Of a stretch of 64,000 nt of DNA, positions 63,999 to 64,000 are shown piece by piece. Under the pieces are notes generated by a model. The model had not been told where the DNA came from, did no database searches, and saw nothing but the letters and a program-made list of their open reading frames with translations. Within the stretch, counting starts at the first letter, position 1. Every line of letters begins with the position of its first letter. This DNA is from Roseovarius albus (GTDB lineage Bacteria > Pseudomonadota > Alphaproteobacteria > Rhodobacterales > Rhodobacteraceae): positions 186,001-250,000 of the forward strand of contig NZ_FWFX01000005.1 in assembly GCF_900172335.1 (NCBI RefSeq), written 5' to 3'. A program made the position numbers and the translations under genes.

Positions 63999-64000
63999 CT

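Overview
The window looks like chromosomal DNA of a marine alphaproteobacterium of the order Rhodobacterales (Roseobacter group). This rests on moderate GC content, two Tat-exported solute-binding proteins, a TRAP-fed catabolic operon, a response-regulator/PP2C phosphatase beside a free Hpt protein, and several protein families typical of the group. I see no tRNA, rRNA, CRISPR array, transposase or phage gene. The first gene lacks its 5' end and the last lacks its 3' end.

Layout. 1-0.9 kb: end of a Na/Pi cotransporter. 0.9-9.6 kb: an RpiR-type regulator divergent from a seven-gene operon (N-formylglutamate amidohydrolase-like, TRAP DctQ-DctM-DctP, glutamine-synthetase-like ligase, aldehyde dehydrogenase, iron alcohol dehydrogenase). 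It reads as a gamma-glutamylation route for an imported amino alcohol. 9.6-13.2 kb: tpm and a MerR regulator diverge over a SoxR-box-like operator, followed by katG. 13.2-21.6 kb: mostly housekeeping genes (argG, ilvA, hslO, two Nudix enzymes, cca) with an Hpt / RR-PP2C signalling pair. 21.6-28.4 kb: a LysR-controlled operon with a ketoglutarate-semialdehyde-type dehydrogenase, a divergent M19 dipeptidase-like protein, two uncharacterised proteins and an Ldh2-type oxidoreductase. 28.5-43.6 kb: a serine-less alpha/beta hydrolase, a beta-lactamase-like hydrolase, parE, YdcH-like, ppk2, an orphan peptide-type binding protein, a DUF547 lipoprotein tail to tail with a radical SAM enzyme, an FMN glutamate-synthase-like protein, a nitrilase-family amidase and a 920-residue Orn/Lys/Arg decarboxylase.

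43.6-51.1 kb holds the most unusual locus. A 1347-residue membrane protein joins two rhodanese domains, a YidC-like insertase domain, a PEP-synthase-type ATP-grasp domain and a swivelling phosphohistidine domain. It is divergent from a PhnD-like binding protein and a hybrid histidine kinase (HisKA-HATPase-REC-REC).

51.1-59.5 kb: a coniferyl-aldehyde-type dehydrogenase, then a decaying stretch (short RidA remnant, frameshifted GlxA-type regulator, scrambled hydantoinase B gene, tail of a family 5 binding protein). Next is an intact operon (NicX/M29-like metalloprotein, CMD-fold protein, MttB-family methyltransferase) with a perfect LacI-type operator and its LacI gene. 59.6-64 kb: HIT protein, GT14-like glycosyltransferase, divergent sulfotransferase, a stand-alone Lrp ligand-binding domain and a LivK-type binding protein cut by the window end.

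All functions are inferred from sequence motifs and context read by eye; no database search was run.
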